Below are positions 27,533 to 36,100 of a stretch of 64,000 nucleotides of DNA, in pieces. Source of the DNA: Bacillus sp. ISL-45 (GTDB lineage: Bacteria > Bacillota > Bacilli > Bacillales > Cytobacillaceae); assembly GCF_018613195.1 (NCBI RefSeq), contig NZ_JAGGQQ010000004.1:397375-461374 (forward strand), in the 5' to 3' direction. Each line of letters starts with the position of its first letter. The first letter of the stretch is position 1. A program made the translations under genes and the position numbers. Under the pieces are notes generated by a model. It was not told the DNA's origin and made no database searches. It saw nothing but the letters and a program-made list of their open reading frames with translations.

Positions 27533-27776
27533 AATATCCGGTTCCTGTGGTCACCGCAAAATAAACGATGAACAACAGGGCTATGGAGATGACGATTATA
27601 TAGGTTAAAAAAATCGGGTTTCGAATGTAAGCGTGCTCCTGTACAGCCCCTGGGACCTGAGAATCCAGGTTGCCTTGAGCTCTTTTCTGCCCCTTTCCAA
27701 AAGTCCAGGTATAGAAAAGGCCGGCAACCAGCACCCCTGCCCCCGCCAATAAAAGCATTGTCATATATATACTCAT
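27531..27776 (-). CDS. Small two-helix membrane protein
   Basis: Protein of 81 residues with an N-terminal membrane helix (LLLAGAGVLVAGLFY), a polar loop (GKGQKRAQGNLDSQVPGAVQEHA) and a second helix (FLTYIIVISIALLFIVYFAV). AAGGGGG precedes the ATG, and the terminator overlaps the stop codon. It is probably a monocistronic gene on the ykuI side. I do not recognise the family; helical hairpin proteins of this size often act as accessory subunits. Confidence 0.7.
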   Translation of the reverse strand: MSIYMTMLLLAGAGVLVAGLFYTWTFGKGQKRAQGNLDSQVPGAVQEHAYIRNPIFLTYIIVISIALLFIVYFAVTTGTGY

Positions 27777-27849
27777 AAAAATCCCCCTTTATAGAAGGCT
27801 GTATATATAAATTGTACATATTTCAATTTACTATGCGCTTTTCTGTTTG

Positions 27850-29058
27850 TTAAAATAACCCTTCACGTTCATTAAGAAAAGATGCGCTTAAATCGACAAA
27901 TAAGAATTCAGCTCCATTCAAAGGCAATGAGAACGTCCGGATTACCTCCCCCGTTTCAATATCACTGTATCGATCTGACAGGATCCCCTTTTTCCCTGTT
28001 CTCATTCTAATAATGTTTTCAAGAAAATAAGGTCGCCAGCTCCAGTTCTTATCCAGGTACTTTGGCTGCAGAATCCAATGCTCACCTGTTTTATAAAGGT
28101 TAGGTGACAGCTGGAAGCCGTCTTCGTCACATATATACATACGGAATGCGATGCCATCAAGGCTTTCTCCAATTGCCATCAGGAATTCACTAGGATTTTG
28201 CCCTTTTTTATTTCGGCTTATCAATTCCTGGAACTTCATGTTCAACTCGATTCGCAAATCAAAAAAAGAGTGAAGCCGTTTCTTCTCGGATAAGATAAAC
28301 CCATGTATTTCTGCCTTTATTTTTTCCTTTAGAATATCTTTTGCTACTAAACTTCGCTGAGGTTTTCTTAGATAATATCCTTGATAAAACCTGCCTCCGT
28401 TCTTCCAGGCAAACTGCAGCTGATACGGCGTTTCAATGTTTTCAAACAAAAGTGTCGCGCCAATTTTGCGGGCAAGGATCGATAAAGAATGAAGGACATC
28501 CAGATAGGCAGGCCCTGCATTGTTTGATCTTAGCGAGGACATATCAATTTTTAGAATTTCTGGTTCAATGCCAGCTATTCGCTCAAAATATCTGCTTTCA
28601 CTGCCGACTTGGGCCATCGCAATTTTTATTCCAAAGGATTTGTAATAATTGATTAGATGCTCAATATGGCTTTGTACATTACGATCAGATATTTCAAGCA
28701 CTATGTGCTCAGGCCTCAACCCTTTATCATGGAATGAAAGGAGCAATTGCAAAAATCCCTCTCCATCATCCACCATCAATAATCCAGCATCCTTGTTGAC
28801 AAACCATAAAAGGTCCTGGTCACCTGAGCGTGACGCTATTTCCATCGCTTTAGAAAAAACGACATTTTCCACTTCAATCCGGTACTCTTCAGGAATTGTA
28901 TCATCCTGAAAAAAAGACCCGAGACTGATTTCCTCATTTCCGCTTATATACCGGCCTAAAACTTCATATCCAATGATTTTATGCTCCTCCGCATTAAAAA
29001 TCGGCTGAAAAAAAGGGACGACATGTTCAAGGTCGGTTAAAATATCCAGAGCATCCAA
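27850..29058 (-). CDS. ykuI: YkuI-type degenerate EAL protein with C-terminal PAS-like domain
   Basis: Cytoplasmic protein of about 403 residues. The N-terminal EAL domain has EVL for EAL (32-34) and AQVG where active phosphodiesterases have the DDFG loop. It keeps LEIS, LKID and the FENIET glutamate. The C-terminal YkuI_C domain includes PKYLDKNWSWRPYFLENIIRMR and ends in ADLS-like FVDLSASFLNEREGLF. B. subtilis YkuI binds c-di-GMP but is not active alone; loss of the DDFG aspartates here suggests a receptor role. The start is uncertain: TTG 29058 or ATT 29064 follow GGGAGG, while a GTG at 29130 has no ribosome site. Confidence 0.88.
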   Translation of the reverse strand: MDALDILTDLEHVVPFFQPIFNAEEHKIIGYEVLGRYISGNEEISLGSFFQDDTIPEEYRIEVENVVFSKAMEIASRSGDQDLLWFVNKDAGLLMVDDGEGFLQLLLSFHDKGLRPEHIVLEISDRNVQSHIEHLINYYKSFGIKIAMAQVGSESRYFERIAGIEPEILKIDMSSLRSNNAGPAYLDVLHSLSILARKIGATLLFENIETPYQLQFAWKNGGRFYQGYYLRKPQRSLVAKDILKEKIKAEIHGFILSEKKRLHSFFDLRIELNMKFQELISRNKKGQNPSEFLMAIGESLDGIAFRMYICDEDGFQLSPNLYKTGEHWILQPKYLDKNWSWRPYFLENIIRMRTGKKGILSDRYSDIETGEVIRTFSLPLNGAEFLFVDLSASFLNEREGLF

Positions 29059-29256
29059 TTCAATCTGAAACCTCCCTAAAACCTGCAAAATTTTGTTGCG
29101 CTCCACAACGTTTTTAAAAGTTCTTACCACTAATTTGATATGAATAATTTTATCATATTATGAGTATTCCCTCAGTTACACTGTTTCCATTTTCCTCAAG
29201 TTATAAAATCATCGTGATAACCTAAAATAAATACAAGCTTATGGAAGGATGATGAC

Positions 29257-30042
29257 ATGAAAAAGTGGCATTTCATCGGCATTCTTCTTCCATTGCTTGG
29301 ATGCAGCCACGGCTCGCCCGCCGAAAATGAAGCACAAATTCAACAAAACAACAATGAACCCATCATTATTGAAAGTCCTGAGCCAATTCAGGAAATGGCG
29401 GTCCCAAACCCTAAACAGAAGCAAGGCCAACACCCACAACGGAAAAGTAAGCCATTACTGAACGTACCCTTGATAAGGCAAAATCCAGAATTAAAATACG
29501 GTTGTGAAGTGACCAGTCTGGCGATGATGCTGAACTTTGCCGGAGCTGATACAAATAAAATGAGGCTTTTCGAGGAGATACAAAAAGATAATGATCCTCT
29601 GAAAAGATCTGCAAATGGAGATATTTTGAGTTGGGGAAACCCAGCTGAAGGTTTTGTTGGAGATATGACCGGTAAACACGCAGGATATGCGGTCTTCGAT
29701 AAACCAATGATTGATTTGATCAATCGTTATTTACCAGGCAGGGCCGTCAATTTTACGGGCAAGGACTTCGAAACAGTACTTGACCATGTATCTGCTGGTT
29801 ATCCAGCAGTTGTATGGACTACCGGCGATTATCTGCTGCCCGACCGCTGGGAATCCTGGACGCATGGCAATGAGGTCATCAAGACGCCACTAGACCTGCA
29901 CGCGGTAGTCCTGGTCGGTTTCAATGAAACAACGGTCTACTTGAACGACCCTCTGTCTGGCCGAAGACAGGTGCCAGTAAACAAGACTCGATTTATACAA
30001 ACATGGAAAGCGATGCAATCAAGAGCAGTCAGTTACCGATAA
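29257..30042 (+). CDS. C39-like cysteine peptidase lipoprotein
   Basis: Lipoprotein of 261 residues; the signal peptide ends in the lipobox LLGC (Cys16). A Gln/Pro/Lys-rich linker (about 20-65) leads to a papain-like C39 domain with catalytic Cys83 in YGCEVTSLAMML, His215 in DLHAVVLVGF and Asn230/Asp231 in NDPLSG. It lies outside the membrane and is not fused to a transporter, so a role in processing exported peptides or the cell wall is more likely than bacteriocin export. AAGGATG precedes the ATG. A terminator follows. Confidence 0.88.
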   Translation: MKKWHFIGILLPLLGCSHGSPAENEAQIQQNNNEPIIIESPEPIQEMAVPNPKQKQGQHPQRKSKPLLNVPLIRQNPELKYGCEVTSLAMMLNFAGADTNKMRLFEEIQKDNDPLKRSANGDILSWGNPAEGFVGDMTGKHAGYAVFDKPMIDLINRYLPGRAVNFTGKDFETVLDHVSAGYPAVVWTTGDYLLPDRWESWTHGNEVIKTPLDLHAVVLVGFNETTVYLNDPLSGRRQVPVNKTRFIQTWKAMQSRAVSYR

Positions 30043-30050
30043 GTGATAGG

Positions 30051-30086
30051 ATAAGGCTGGATGTTTATTCCGGCCTTGTCTTTTTA
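30051..30086 (+). terminator. Intrinsic terminator after the C39-like peptidase gene
   Basis: AAGGCTGG pairs with CCGGCCTT around a 9-base loop, followed by GTCTTTTT. Confidence 0.75.
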
Positions 30087-30125
30087 TTCACCTCTATTCA
30101 CAGGAACTTTTAAAGGCAATTCCTT

Positions 30126-30350
30126 CTAATTTTCTCTCCTCTTTTTCAGAAGCGACCTATGAAGCTTTGCAAGTGAATGGACGACTGTCCTTTTCTTATT
30201 GAACCCTTTTGCGCTTACACTTTCACCATTATAGACGGCTACTGCATTTCCCCATGTTCCTAAATGATTAAAACCGTACACAAAAACTTTTATATATCCA
30301 TTTTTTGCTGGAATAAAAATCATTTCCATCTGGAGTTCATGATCACCCAT
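30126..30350 (-). CDS. Hypothetical small protein, basic C terminus
   Basis: Protein of 74 residues, unrecognised. The N-terminal half is beta-rich (LQMEMIFIPAKNGYIKVFVYGFN) and the C terminus is strongly basic (GFNKKRTVVHSLAKLHRSLLKKRREN), so it may bind nucleic acid or the ribosome. The ATG at 30350 follows GAGGTG by 6 bases, which is good evidence for expression. It converges with the C39 peptidase gene and faces ykuE divergently. Confidence 0.6.
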   Translation of the reverse strand: MGDHELQMEMIFIPAKNGYIKVFVYGFNHLGTWGNAVAVYNGESVSAKGFNKKRTVVHSLAKLHRSLLKKRREN

Positions 30351-30535
30351 CCACAACACCTCAATTCTGCTTTAGCTAAAAAGGGCTTGTCATATTTCCT
30401 TTCTCTTCCCTTATGTCGTGTCGTAAAAACACCCAAACTTCATGATTAGGGACCTTTCCCTAAAATGGCACTTCTATTTTCCATGTATGTTTGCTAGTAT
30501 AGTAGAGAAAATCAGGGGATAGGTTGGTATTTTTC

Positions 30536-31417
30536 ATGTCTGAACAAATCACTCGGAGGACTTTTATTAAAAAGGCAGTTGGAACCGTATTAACTGCTGC
30601 AGGACTCGGCACAGGGGGCTATTTCTATGCCCGTGAAGTCGAACCCCGCATGCTTGATATTACCCGTCATACTATTAAAAATGCGGCGCTGCCATCCGGG
30701 TTTGATGGAGTGAGGCTTATTCAGTTCAGTGATACCCATATTGGATTCCAGTATACGATGGAACAGCTGAAGCAGTTGATCACCCAAATCAATAAGCTGA
30801 ACCCTGACCTGATCGTTTTTACAGGGGATTTACTAGATGACCCAAGACATTTTGGTGAAAAAACCAGGCTTATTTCCATATTGAGCCACTTGAATGCGCC
30901 TCTCGGAAAGTTTGCCGTATACGGAAACCATGACCATGGCGGCTACGGTTCAGATTTATATAAACAGATCATGGAACAATCAGGTTTCTCTTTATTACTG
31001 AACACCTCAGCTAATATCAAGCTACTTGATGGCAGTTCGATTTGGATAGCCGGAATCGATGATGCTATGCTCGGCAGGCCTGATTTGAACACGTGTATGG
31101 CCAACATACCAAACAACTCATATACCATCCTCTTATCCCATGCACCTGACAAAGCAGAAGAAGCTGCAGAACATCCCATACAATTGCAGCTGAGCGGTCA
31201 CAGCCACGGAGGACAAATCCAGATCCCATTTTACGGCCCACTGGTCACACCGCCTTTTGCCGAAAAATATGTGGAGGGTTTTTATACTGCAGGCCGCAAC
31301 AACAGTCTTACACTATACGTGAATCGCGGCCTTGGAACGACCAGGCTTCCTTTCAGGTTTTTATCACAGCCTGAACTTGCGATTTTCACCTTTAAAAGTG
31401 AAAAAACAAGCAGCTGA
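30536..31417 (+). CDS. ykuE: Tat-exported metallophosphoesterase YkuE
   Basis: Calcineurin-like phosphoesterase of 293 residues. The N terminus TRRTFIKK is a perfect twin-arginine motif (Arg7-Arg8) before a hydrophobic Ala/Gly segment, so folded metalloprotein export by Tat is expected; B. subtilis YkuE is a known TatAyCy substrate bound in the wall. Metal-binding motifs: SDTHIG, FTGDLLDD, GNHDHGG and SGHSHGGQ. The ribosome site is weak (GGATAGG about 11 bases upstream). It converges with the c-di-GMP gene, and the stop codons of the two abut. Confidence 0.93.
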   Translation: MSEQITRRTFIKKAVGTVLTAAGLGTGGYFYAREVEPRMLDITRHTIKNAALPSGFDGVRLIQFSDTHIGFQYTMEQLKQLITQINKLNPDLIVFTGDLLDDPRHFGEKTRLISILSHLNAPLGKFAVYGNHDHGGYGSDLYKQIMEQSGFSLLLNTSANIKLLDGSSIWIAGIDDAMLGRPDLNTCMANIPNNSYTILLSHAPDKAEEAAEHPIQLQLSGHSHGGQIQIPFYGPLVTPPFAEKYVEGFYTAGRNNSLTLYVNRGLGTTRLPFRFLSQPELAIFTFKSEKTSS

Positions 31418-31433
31418 TCAGCTGCTTGTTTTT
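31402..31433. terminator. Palindromic bidirectional terminator centred on two stop codons
   Basis: A perfect 32-bp palindrome (AAAACAAGCAGC-TGATCA-GCTGCTTGTTTT). The central TGA (31415-31417) ends ykuE and the TCA beside it is the reverse complement of the stop codon of the minus-strand gene. Each strand therefore encodes its last codons in the hairpin and provides the T-run for its own termination. Confidence 0.93.
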
Positions 31434-33535
31434 GGTTTCAGAATGAACTTCTCCTCTGCTTCCTCCGCCCTTAATGGTCTGGCAAAAAAGAATCCCTGTG
31501 CTTTTTCGCAATCGGCATTTGTCAGGAAATCAACCTGGCTCTGCTCCTCGACCCCTTCCGCAATCACTTCCATGCCAAGACTGTTGCCAAGGTGGATGAT
31601 CGTCGTAATGATTGCGGCATCCTTGCCGCTGTACTTTATATCCCTTATAAAACTTTGGTCAATTTTCAATACATCAATCGGGAACTGTTTCAAATAACTA
31701 AGCGAAGAATATCCTGTGCCAAAATCATCTACCGAGATTTTTATACCCAATTCCTTCAACCTTTTCAGGGTTGGGATCGTCTCTTTTGTATCCTGCATGG
31801 CACCCTCGGTAATTTCAATCTCCAAAAGCGATGGATCAATCTTATGCTTCTCAATCGAATTCTTGATGACCCGGACTAAATCCAGCTGCATGAATTGCTT
31901 GGGAGAAATATTGATAGCGATTCTGATTGGTTTCCCTGTTTTCTTCGTCCATTCCTTGATTTGTCGGCATGCCCTGTCAATAACCCAGTTGCCAATCGGG
32001 ATGATCAATCCAGTGTCCTCTGCAAGCGGGATGAATTCGGCTGGTGAAATAAAGCCCAGCTCACTGTTGTTCCAGCGCAGCAATGCTTCAAAGCTGGATA
32101 TCTCATTGGTAACTAAATTGATTTGGGGCTGATAATAGAGTTCAAGTTCGTTTCGTTCAATCGCTTTTCGCAAATGTGCTTCGAGCGTTATAACATTAAC
32201 ACCGGTTGACTGCATGTCCGAGCGATAAAATTGATAATGGGCCTTTCCTTTTTCTTTTACGCTATATAAGGCTTCATCAGCATATTTAATCAATGTTTCT
32301 GCATCTTTGCCATCATTCGGAAAAAGGCTGATACCAATACTTGGTGTGATATAATACTCCTGGGAATTGAAATAAAAAGATTCATTGAACCTGCATAATA
32401 CTTTTTGCGCAAACTCCCCGGCACCATTCCTGCCTGTCTTTTCCAGGACAATGATGAATTCATCGCCTCCCTGTCTGTAAACAGTACAGTTTTCTTTTTG
32501 GATGTCAATCAACCGGTCTGCTACTTGCTTTAAAATCTGGTCACCAACAAGATGCCCAAGCGTATCATTTAAGTACTTGAAACGGTCTATGTCCAGAAAC
32601 AGCAATGCAAATTCTGCTCTTTGCTTTTTTACATTTTTCACAAGACTATCCAGTTGATCCAAGAGCGCGCGCCTGTTGCGCAAACCTGTCAGCTGGTCAT
32701 GGAATGCCATGTACTTAATAAGTTCGGTGCTTTTCGCCTGCTCAGAAAGATCTCGGATAATGATATACATACCCTTTATTTCAGAATGGATCACAATGGG
32801 GATCGTCTTCAAGTGAACCGTAAGGAAATTACCTTTTCGGTGCATGAACCGACAATCGAGCGATTCTTTAGCATTCCCTAATTTCGTATGTGATAAGACC
32901 TCGTTAAAAGTCGGCAAATCACTTTCACATATCAAGCCACTGATTTTTTTCGATTTAAGCTGTTTGACAGTATAGCCTGTCAATAATTGAGCAGCCGGGT
33001 TGACATCCAATATCTTCCCCTTCAAATCAATTGAAAAGACTGCATCCAGATTATGGTCAATGAGTGAGCGATACCGTTGCTCGCTATCAATCAATCTATT
33101 CTTTTCTTTGAAGTTTTCTGTCATATCCCTAGTGACTGCTACAACATATTGAACTTTCCCGTCAGCTGCCTTGATTGGGGTCAACAGGGTCTCGCCAAAA
33201 ACCTGCTTGTCATTCTCCAAGTCTACCTCATCATGGAAAACAACTTCCACTCCCTCTTTCACTGCCTTTACATACTGTTTTTTCAAAGGGTTCAGATGAT
33301 CTTGGGGTAAAACCTCGTCCATCGTCCTGCCGATATCATGTGCAGCCATCCCAGCATGGAGCAGTCCGTTCTCATTGGCAAATAAATAACGGAATTGATT
33401 ACCCGGTTCGACCTTCATGATAAAAACAAGGTCCTTTACATGTTTAAAGATGATATCTGAAATCATCTGTTCTATTTTTGTCGAAGCAGTATTGCTTCTT
33501 AGTTTAGATTTTCTTGATTGCTTACTCTGATTCAT
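31418..33535 (-). CDS. PAS-PAS-GGDEF-EAL cyclic di-GMP signalling protein
   Basis: Cytoplasmic protein of 705 residues with no membrane helix. Two PAS-like domains (about 25-140, and 152-265 with NPAAQLLTGY) precede the GGDEF domain (280-440; intact GGDEF at 356-360) and the EAL domain (450-700; EALLRW at 483, DDFGTGYSSL, KIDQSFI, AEGVEE all intact). It can thus in principle both make and break c-di-GMP; no RxxD inhibitory site is seen before GGDEF. The PAS domains suggest control by a small ligand or redox cofactor. It is near YkuI, a second c-di-GMP domain protein. Confidence 0.93.
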   Translation of the reverse strand: MNQSKQSRKSKLRSNTASTKIEQMISDIIFKHVKDLVFIMKVEPGNQFRYLFANENGLLHAGMAAHDIGRTMDEVLPQDHLNPLKKQYVKAVKEGVEVVFHDEVDLENDKQVFGETLLTPIKAADGKVQYVVAVTRDMTENFKEKNRLIDSEQRYRSLIDHNLDAVFSIDLKGKILDVNPAAQLLTGYTVKQLKSKKISGLICESDLPTFNEVLSHTKLGNAKESLDCRFMHRKGNFLTVHLKTIPIVIHSEIKGMYIIIRDLSEQAKSTELIKYMAFHDQLTGLRNRRALLDQLDSLVKNVKKQRAEFALLFLDIDRFKYLNDTLGHLVGDQILKQVADRLIDIQKENCTVYRQGGDEFIIVLEKTGRNGAGEFAQKVLCRFNESFYFNSQEYYITPSIGISLFPNDGKDAETLIKYADEALYSVKEKGKAHYQFYRSDMQSTGVNVITLEAHLRKAIERNELELYYQPQINLVTNEISSFEALLRWNNSELGFISPAEFIPLAEDTGLIIPIGNWVIDRACRQIKEWTKKTGKPIRIAINISPKQFMQLDLVRVIKNSIEKHKIDPSLLEIEITEGAMQDTKETIPTLKRLKELGIKISVDDFGTGYSSLSYLKQFPIDVLKIDQSFIRDIKYSGKDAAIITTIIHLGNSLGMEVIAEGVEEQSQVDFLTNADCEKAQGFFFARPLRAEEAEEKFILKPKTSS

Positions 33536-33735
33536 CTAACCATCCTCATTCCAGAAGTACAATTGTACCTGGTACATGACTCCGAACTAGTGTTATTCCT
33601 ATTTTACCTTTTCAAAAAAGGAAAAACGATACTATTTTTTTAATTTTTACAAGTTTCGCTAAAAAGCGACAATTAATGACCATAAGGAGCCCTCCTCAAA
33701 AAACCGGCATACACTGCATTAGAGGAGGAGATTTT

Positions 33736-34233
33736 ATGTATCATATTGTTAAAAGAGGCGAGACGCTGGCAGTGATTGCCGCAAATTATCGCAGGCCGCT
33801 TCAACAAATCCTGGCAGCAAATCCTGGTATTACAATTCCTTCACTTATCTATCCTGGGCAGCGAATCGTAATTCCGGGACTTCCTGACCCAGCTACTATT
33901 CCTTACTCGATTTCGGTATCATTGGGCAGCAAAAGGCTTACACTTTTTCACTCCGGGAGGCTGATAAAATCCTATCCCGTTGGCATCGGGAAAATGCTGA
34001 CGCAAACTCCTGTCGGCGAATTTGTGATTGTAAACAGAGAACCTGATCCCGGCGGCCCATACGGCTCAATGTGGCTGTCGTTATCAAAACTGGGTTATGG
34101 CATTCATGGGACAAATAATCCAGGATCAATTGGCAAGGCTGTTTCGAAGGGATGCATTCGTATGCATAACCAAGATGTGCTGGAGTTGGCCCGGCAAGTA
34201 CCGAATGGAACTAGAGTAACTATCACACCATAA
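33736..34233 (+). CDS. L,D-transpeptidase with N-terminal LysM (YkuD type)
   Basis: Peptidoglycan-linked enzyme of 165 residues. A LysM domain ([18 protein letters not shown] to GQRIVIPG, residues 1-48) binds the wall, followed by the YkuD catalytic domain with His124 in YGIHGTN and Cys140 in SKGCIRMHN. It forms 3-3 or lipoprotein-type crosslinks; the B. subtilis homologue Ldt is found in the spore. No signal peptide is visible, as in that protein. The ATG at 33736 follows GAGGAGGAG; upstream in-frame ATGs lack such a site. No neighbour is co-transcribed. Confidence 0.95.
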   Translation: MYHIVKRGETLAVIAANYRRPLQQILAANPGITIPSLIYPGQRIVIPGLPDPATIPYSISVSLGSKRLTLFHSGRLIKSYPVGIGKMLTQTPVGEFVIVNREPDPGGPYGSMWLSLSKLGYGIHGTNNPGSIGKAVSKGCIRMHNQDVLELARQVPNGTRVTITP

Positions 34234-34339
34234 TTCTCCATCGGAAGGCTTCTATTTCTCAATCAGCCAAATTAAGGGTATAATGATATTAGATAGTTTT
34301 TATACACAAATGCCGTAATAATGAAAGGAGCCTATCCCA

Positions 34340-34810
34340 TTGAATAATGAAAGGAACAAGATCCCCTCACTCCGCCCAACGATCGAGAACCTCTCACAAG
34401 CAATCTTCACTGTTAACCGTCATGCCAAGACTGCTCCTAATCCGAAGTTTTTATATCAGTTAAAACATGATGCGATTAAAAAAATGCTTGCTGAAGGCAA
34501 AGCTAAAAAAACAGGACTCCATTTTTCAAACAATCCGAGAAACAGCCAGCAGCAATCAGACGTTTTGGTGGTTTGCGGTGAGTACACATTCCACATCCCG
34601 CCGTCTAAACAGGACTTCGAGCAGCTTCCCCACTTAGGAAAACTCGATCAGTCAGTGAGGAATCCAAGGGCCTCCATTTCATTGACCAGCGCGAAAAAGC
34701 TATTGTCATCCTACACAGGCCTGAAAGAGTCCAACGAAACCGCCGGAGCAGGCAAGACGAGGAAATATGCCAAACCTGTATTCAAAAAGCTTGGAGAACG
34801 GTATCCATAA
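34340..34810 (+). CDS. ykyB: YkyB-family protein
   Basis: Protein of 156 residues closely matching B. subtilis YkyB: AIFTVNRHAKTAPNPKFLY near the N terminus, GLHFSNNPRNSQQQSDVLV in the middle and KPVFKKLGERYP at the C terminus. The conserved Arg/His/Asn-rich segment suggests a nucleic-acid or nucleotide site, but no function is established. It starts at TTG with AAAGGAG upstream. It converges with cheV. The terminator after it is followed by a MITE insertion. Confidence 0.92.
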   Translation: MNNERNKIPSLRPTIENLSQAIFTVNRHAKTAPNPKFLYQLKHDAIKKMLAEGKAKKTGLHFSNNPRNSQQQSDVLVVCGEYTFHIPPSKQDFEQLPHLGKLDQSVRNPRASISLTSAKKLLSSYTGLKESNETAGAGKTRKYAKPVFKKLGERYP

Positions 34811-34838
34811 AAGAAAGCTGGAAAATCAGCTTTCTTTT
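34809..34838 (+). terminator. Intrinsic terminator after ykyB
   Basis: AAAAGAAAGCTG pairs with CAGCTTTCTTTT around GAAAAT; it overlaps the stop codon and lies 5 bp before the MITE target duplication. Confidence 0.9.
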
Positions 34839-34851
34839 ATGCTTTTCTATA

Positions 34852-35194
34852 AGCTGTTTTCGTAAGGCTGTTTTCGTAAAGATTGTTGTTAAAATCCTAA
34901 AGCCGATTTTAACGTATTATAAGGCCATTTTGCAGGTCGGTATTAAGTTTGCATGCTCTTTTCTCACAAAGGAGTCAATTTTTCGAAGAAAAATGGGTCA
35001 TTTAATTTTATTTTGTAGTCAAAAGCAACAAAGTTTGAGAAAAGAGCCTTTCGTAAGATTGTTGTACGTGATAAAAAGCCATTTTGCAGTTCGAATTAAG
35101 TGTGCAAGATCTTTTCTCATAATTTTTTGTGAAAAAACATTGGTTATTCAATCCTATTTGGTAGTCAATAGCAACAGAATTTGAGAAAAGAGCC
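34852..35194. mobile_element. MITE copy B: tandem pair, flanked by TTTCTATA duplication
   Basis: The 8-bp sequence TTTCTATA occurs at 34844-34851 and again at 35195-35202. Between them are a full-length copy (about 34866-35047) preceded by a 14-base partial end repeat, and a second, shorter copy (about 35048-35194) that lacks the GTTAAAATC/GATTTTAAC hairpin. The right duplication contains the cheV stop codon (35198-35200). No coding capacity. Confidence 0.93.
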
Positions 35195-35197
35195 TTT

Positions 35198-36100
35198 CTA
35201 TAAAATTAATTCATCGATCTTCAGTACCAGTTCACTAATCTCTGGCTTGCTGATCTGTGCATCCGCCCCCACTACACTCCCCTTATGTCGCAGTTCATTC
35301 GTAATCAAGGATGAAAAAATGATAACAGGAAGTTTTTGAAGAACCGAGTGCTCTTTTATTCTTTTTGTCAGGTGATGTCCATCCATTTGCGGCATTTCTA
35401 TATCTGTGATTACCAGTTGAACTGACTTTGAAAAGACGTCAGTATCCACTGCCAGGTGTTCAAGATAGGTTATGGCATCATGGCCATTCTCAAAGAATTC
35501 AAGATACTGGAATCCTGCTTCACTCAAGGTGTCATGAAGCATTTTCCTTAACATTGCAGAGTCTTCCGCAATCACGATCCTTTTCGTAGAGCGTTCCCTG
35601 GGACCAAGTTTGTTGACATCGCTAACCTTGATTCCAGACTCAGGGTTGATTTCAAGAAGGATTTTTTCAAAGTCAAGGAATAGTACCATTTCCCCTCCTA
35701 GCTTGATTACTCCGATAATTTGGCTCTCCTGGCCCTGATACATGTCTGATGGCTTCTCAATCTGAGACCAGGAGATTCGGTGGATTTGTGAAACCGCATG
35801 GACATGGAACACTGTCTTGATCTGGTTAAATTCCGCAACGATGAACTTATCCAACTGTGGATTTGTTGATTCCTTAAGCCCTAGCGCCGCTGAGACATTG
35901 ATGACTGGCAGCACTTCGCCCCTCAGCTCCATAATTCCTTCAACAAACGGATGAGCGTTAGGAATCGCCACCACCGGAACTGGGTTAAGAATTTCTTTCA
36001 CTTTCATGACATTTATCGCAAATTTATTCTGGCCTATGCCAAATTCGACAATTTCCAGTTCATTCGTGCCTGATTCTAATAATATACTGCTATCATTCAT
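35198..36100 (-). CDS. cheV: Chemotaxis coupling protein CheV
   Basis: Cytoplasmic chemotaxis protein of 300 residues. The N-terminal CheW-like domain (about 12-155; NELEIVEFGIGQNKFAINV, VEGIMELRGEVLPVI) links receptors to CheA. The C-terminal receiver domain has acidic Glu179/Asp180, phospho-acceptor Asp233 in ITDIEMPQMDG and Lys in ISKPE. In B. subtilis CheV phosphorylation mediates adaptation. Place beside ykyB and patA matches B. subtilis. Its stop codon is within the target duplication of MITE copy B, so any natural terminator has been displaced by the element. Confidence 0.95.
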   Translation of the reverse strand: MNDSSILLESGTNELEIVEFGIGQNKFAINVMKVKEILNPVPVVAIPNAHPFVEGIMELRGEVLPVINVSAALGLKESTNPQLDKFIVAEFNQIKTVFHVHAVSQIHRISWSQIEKPSDMYQGQESQIIGVIKLGGEMVLFLDFEKILLEINPESGIKVSDVNKLGPRERSTKRIVIAEDSAMLRKMLHDTLSEAGFQYLEFFENGHDAITYLEHLAVDTDVFSKSVQLVITDIEMPQMDGHHLTKRIKEHSVLQKLPVIIFSSLITNELRHKGSVVGADAQISKPEISELVLKIDELIL

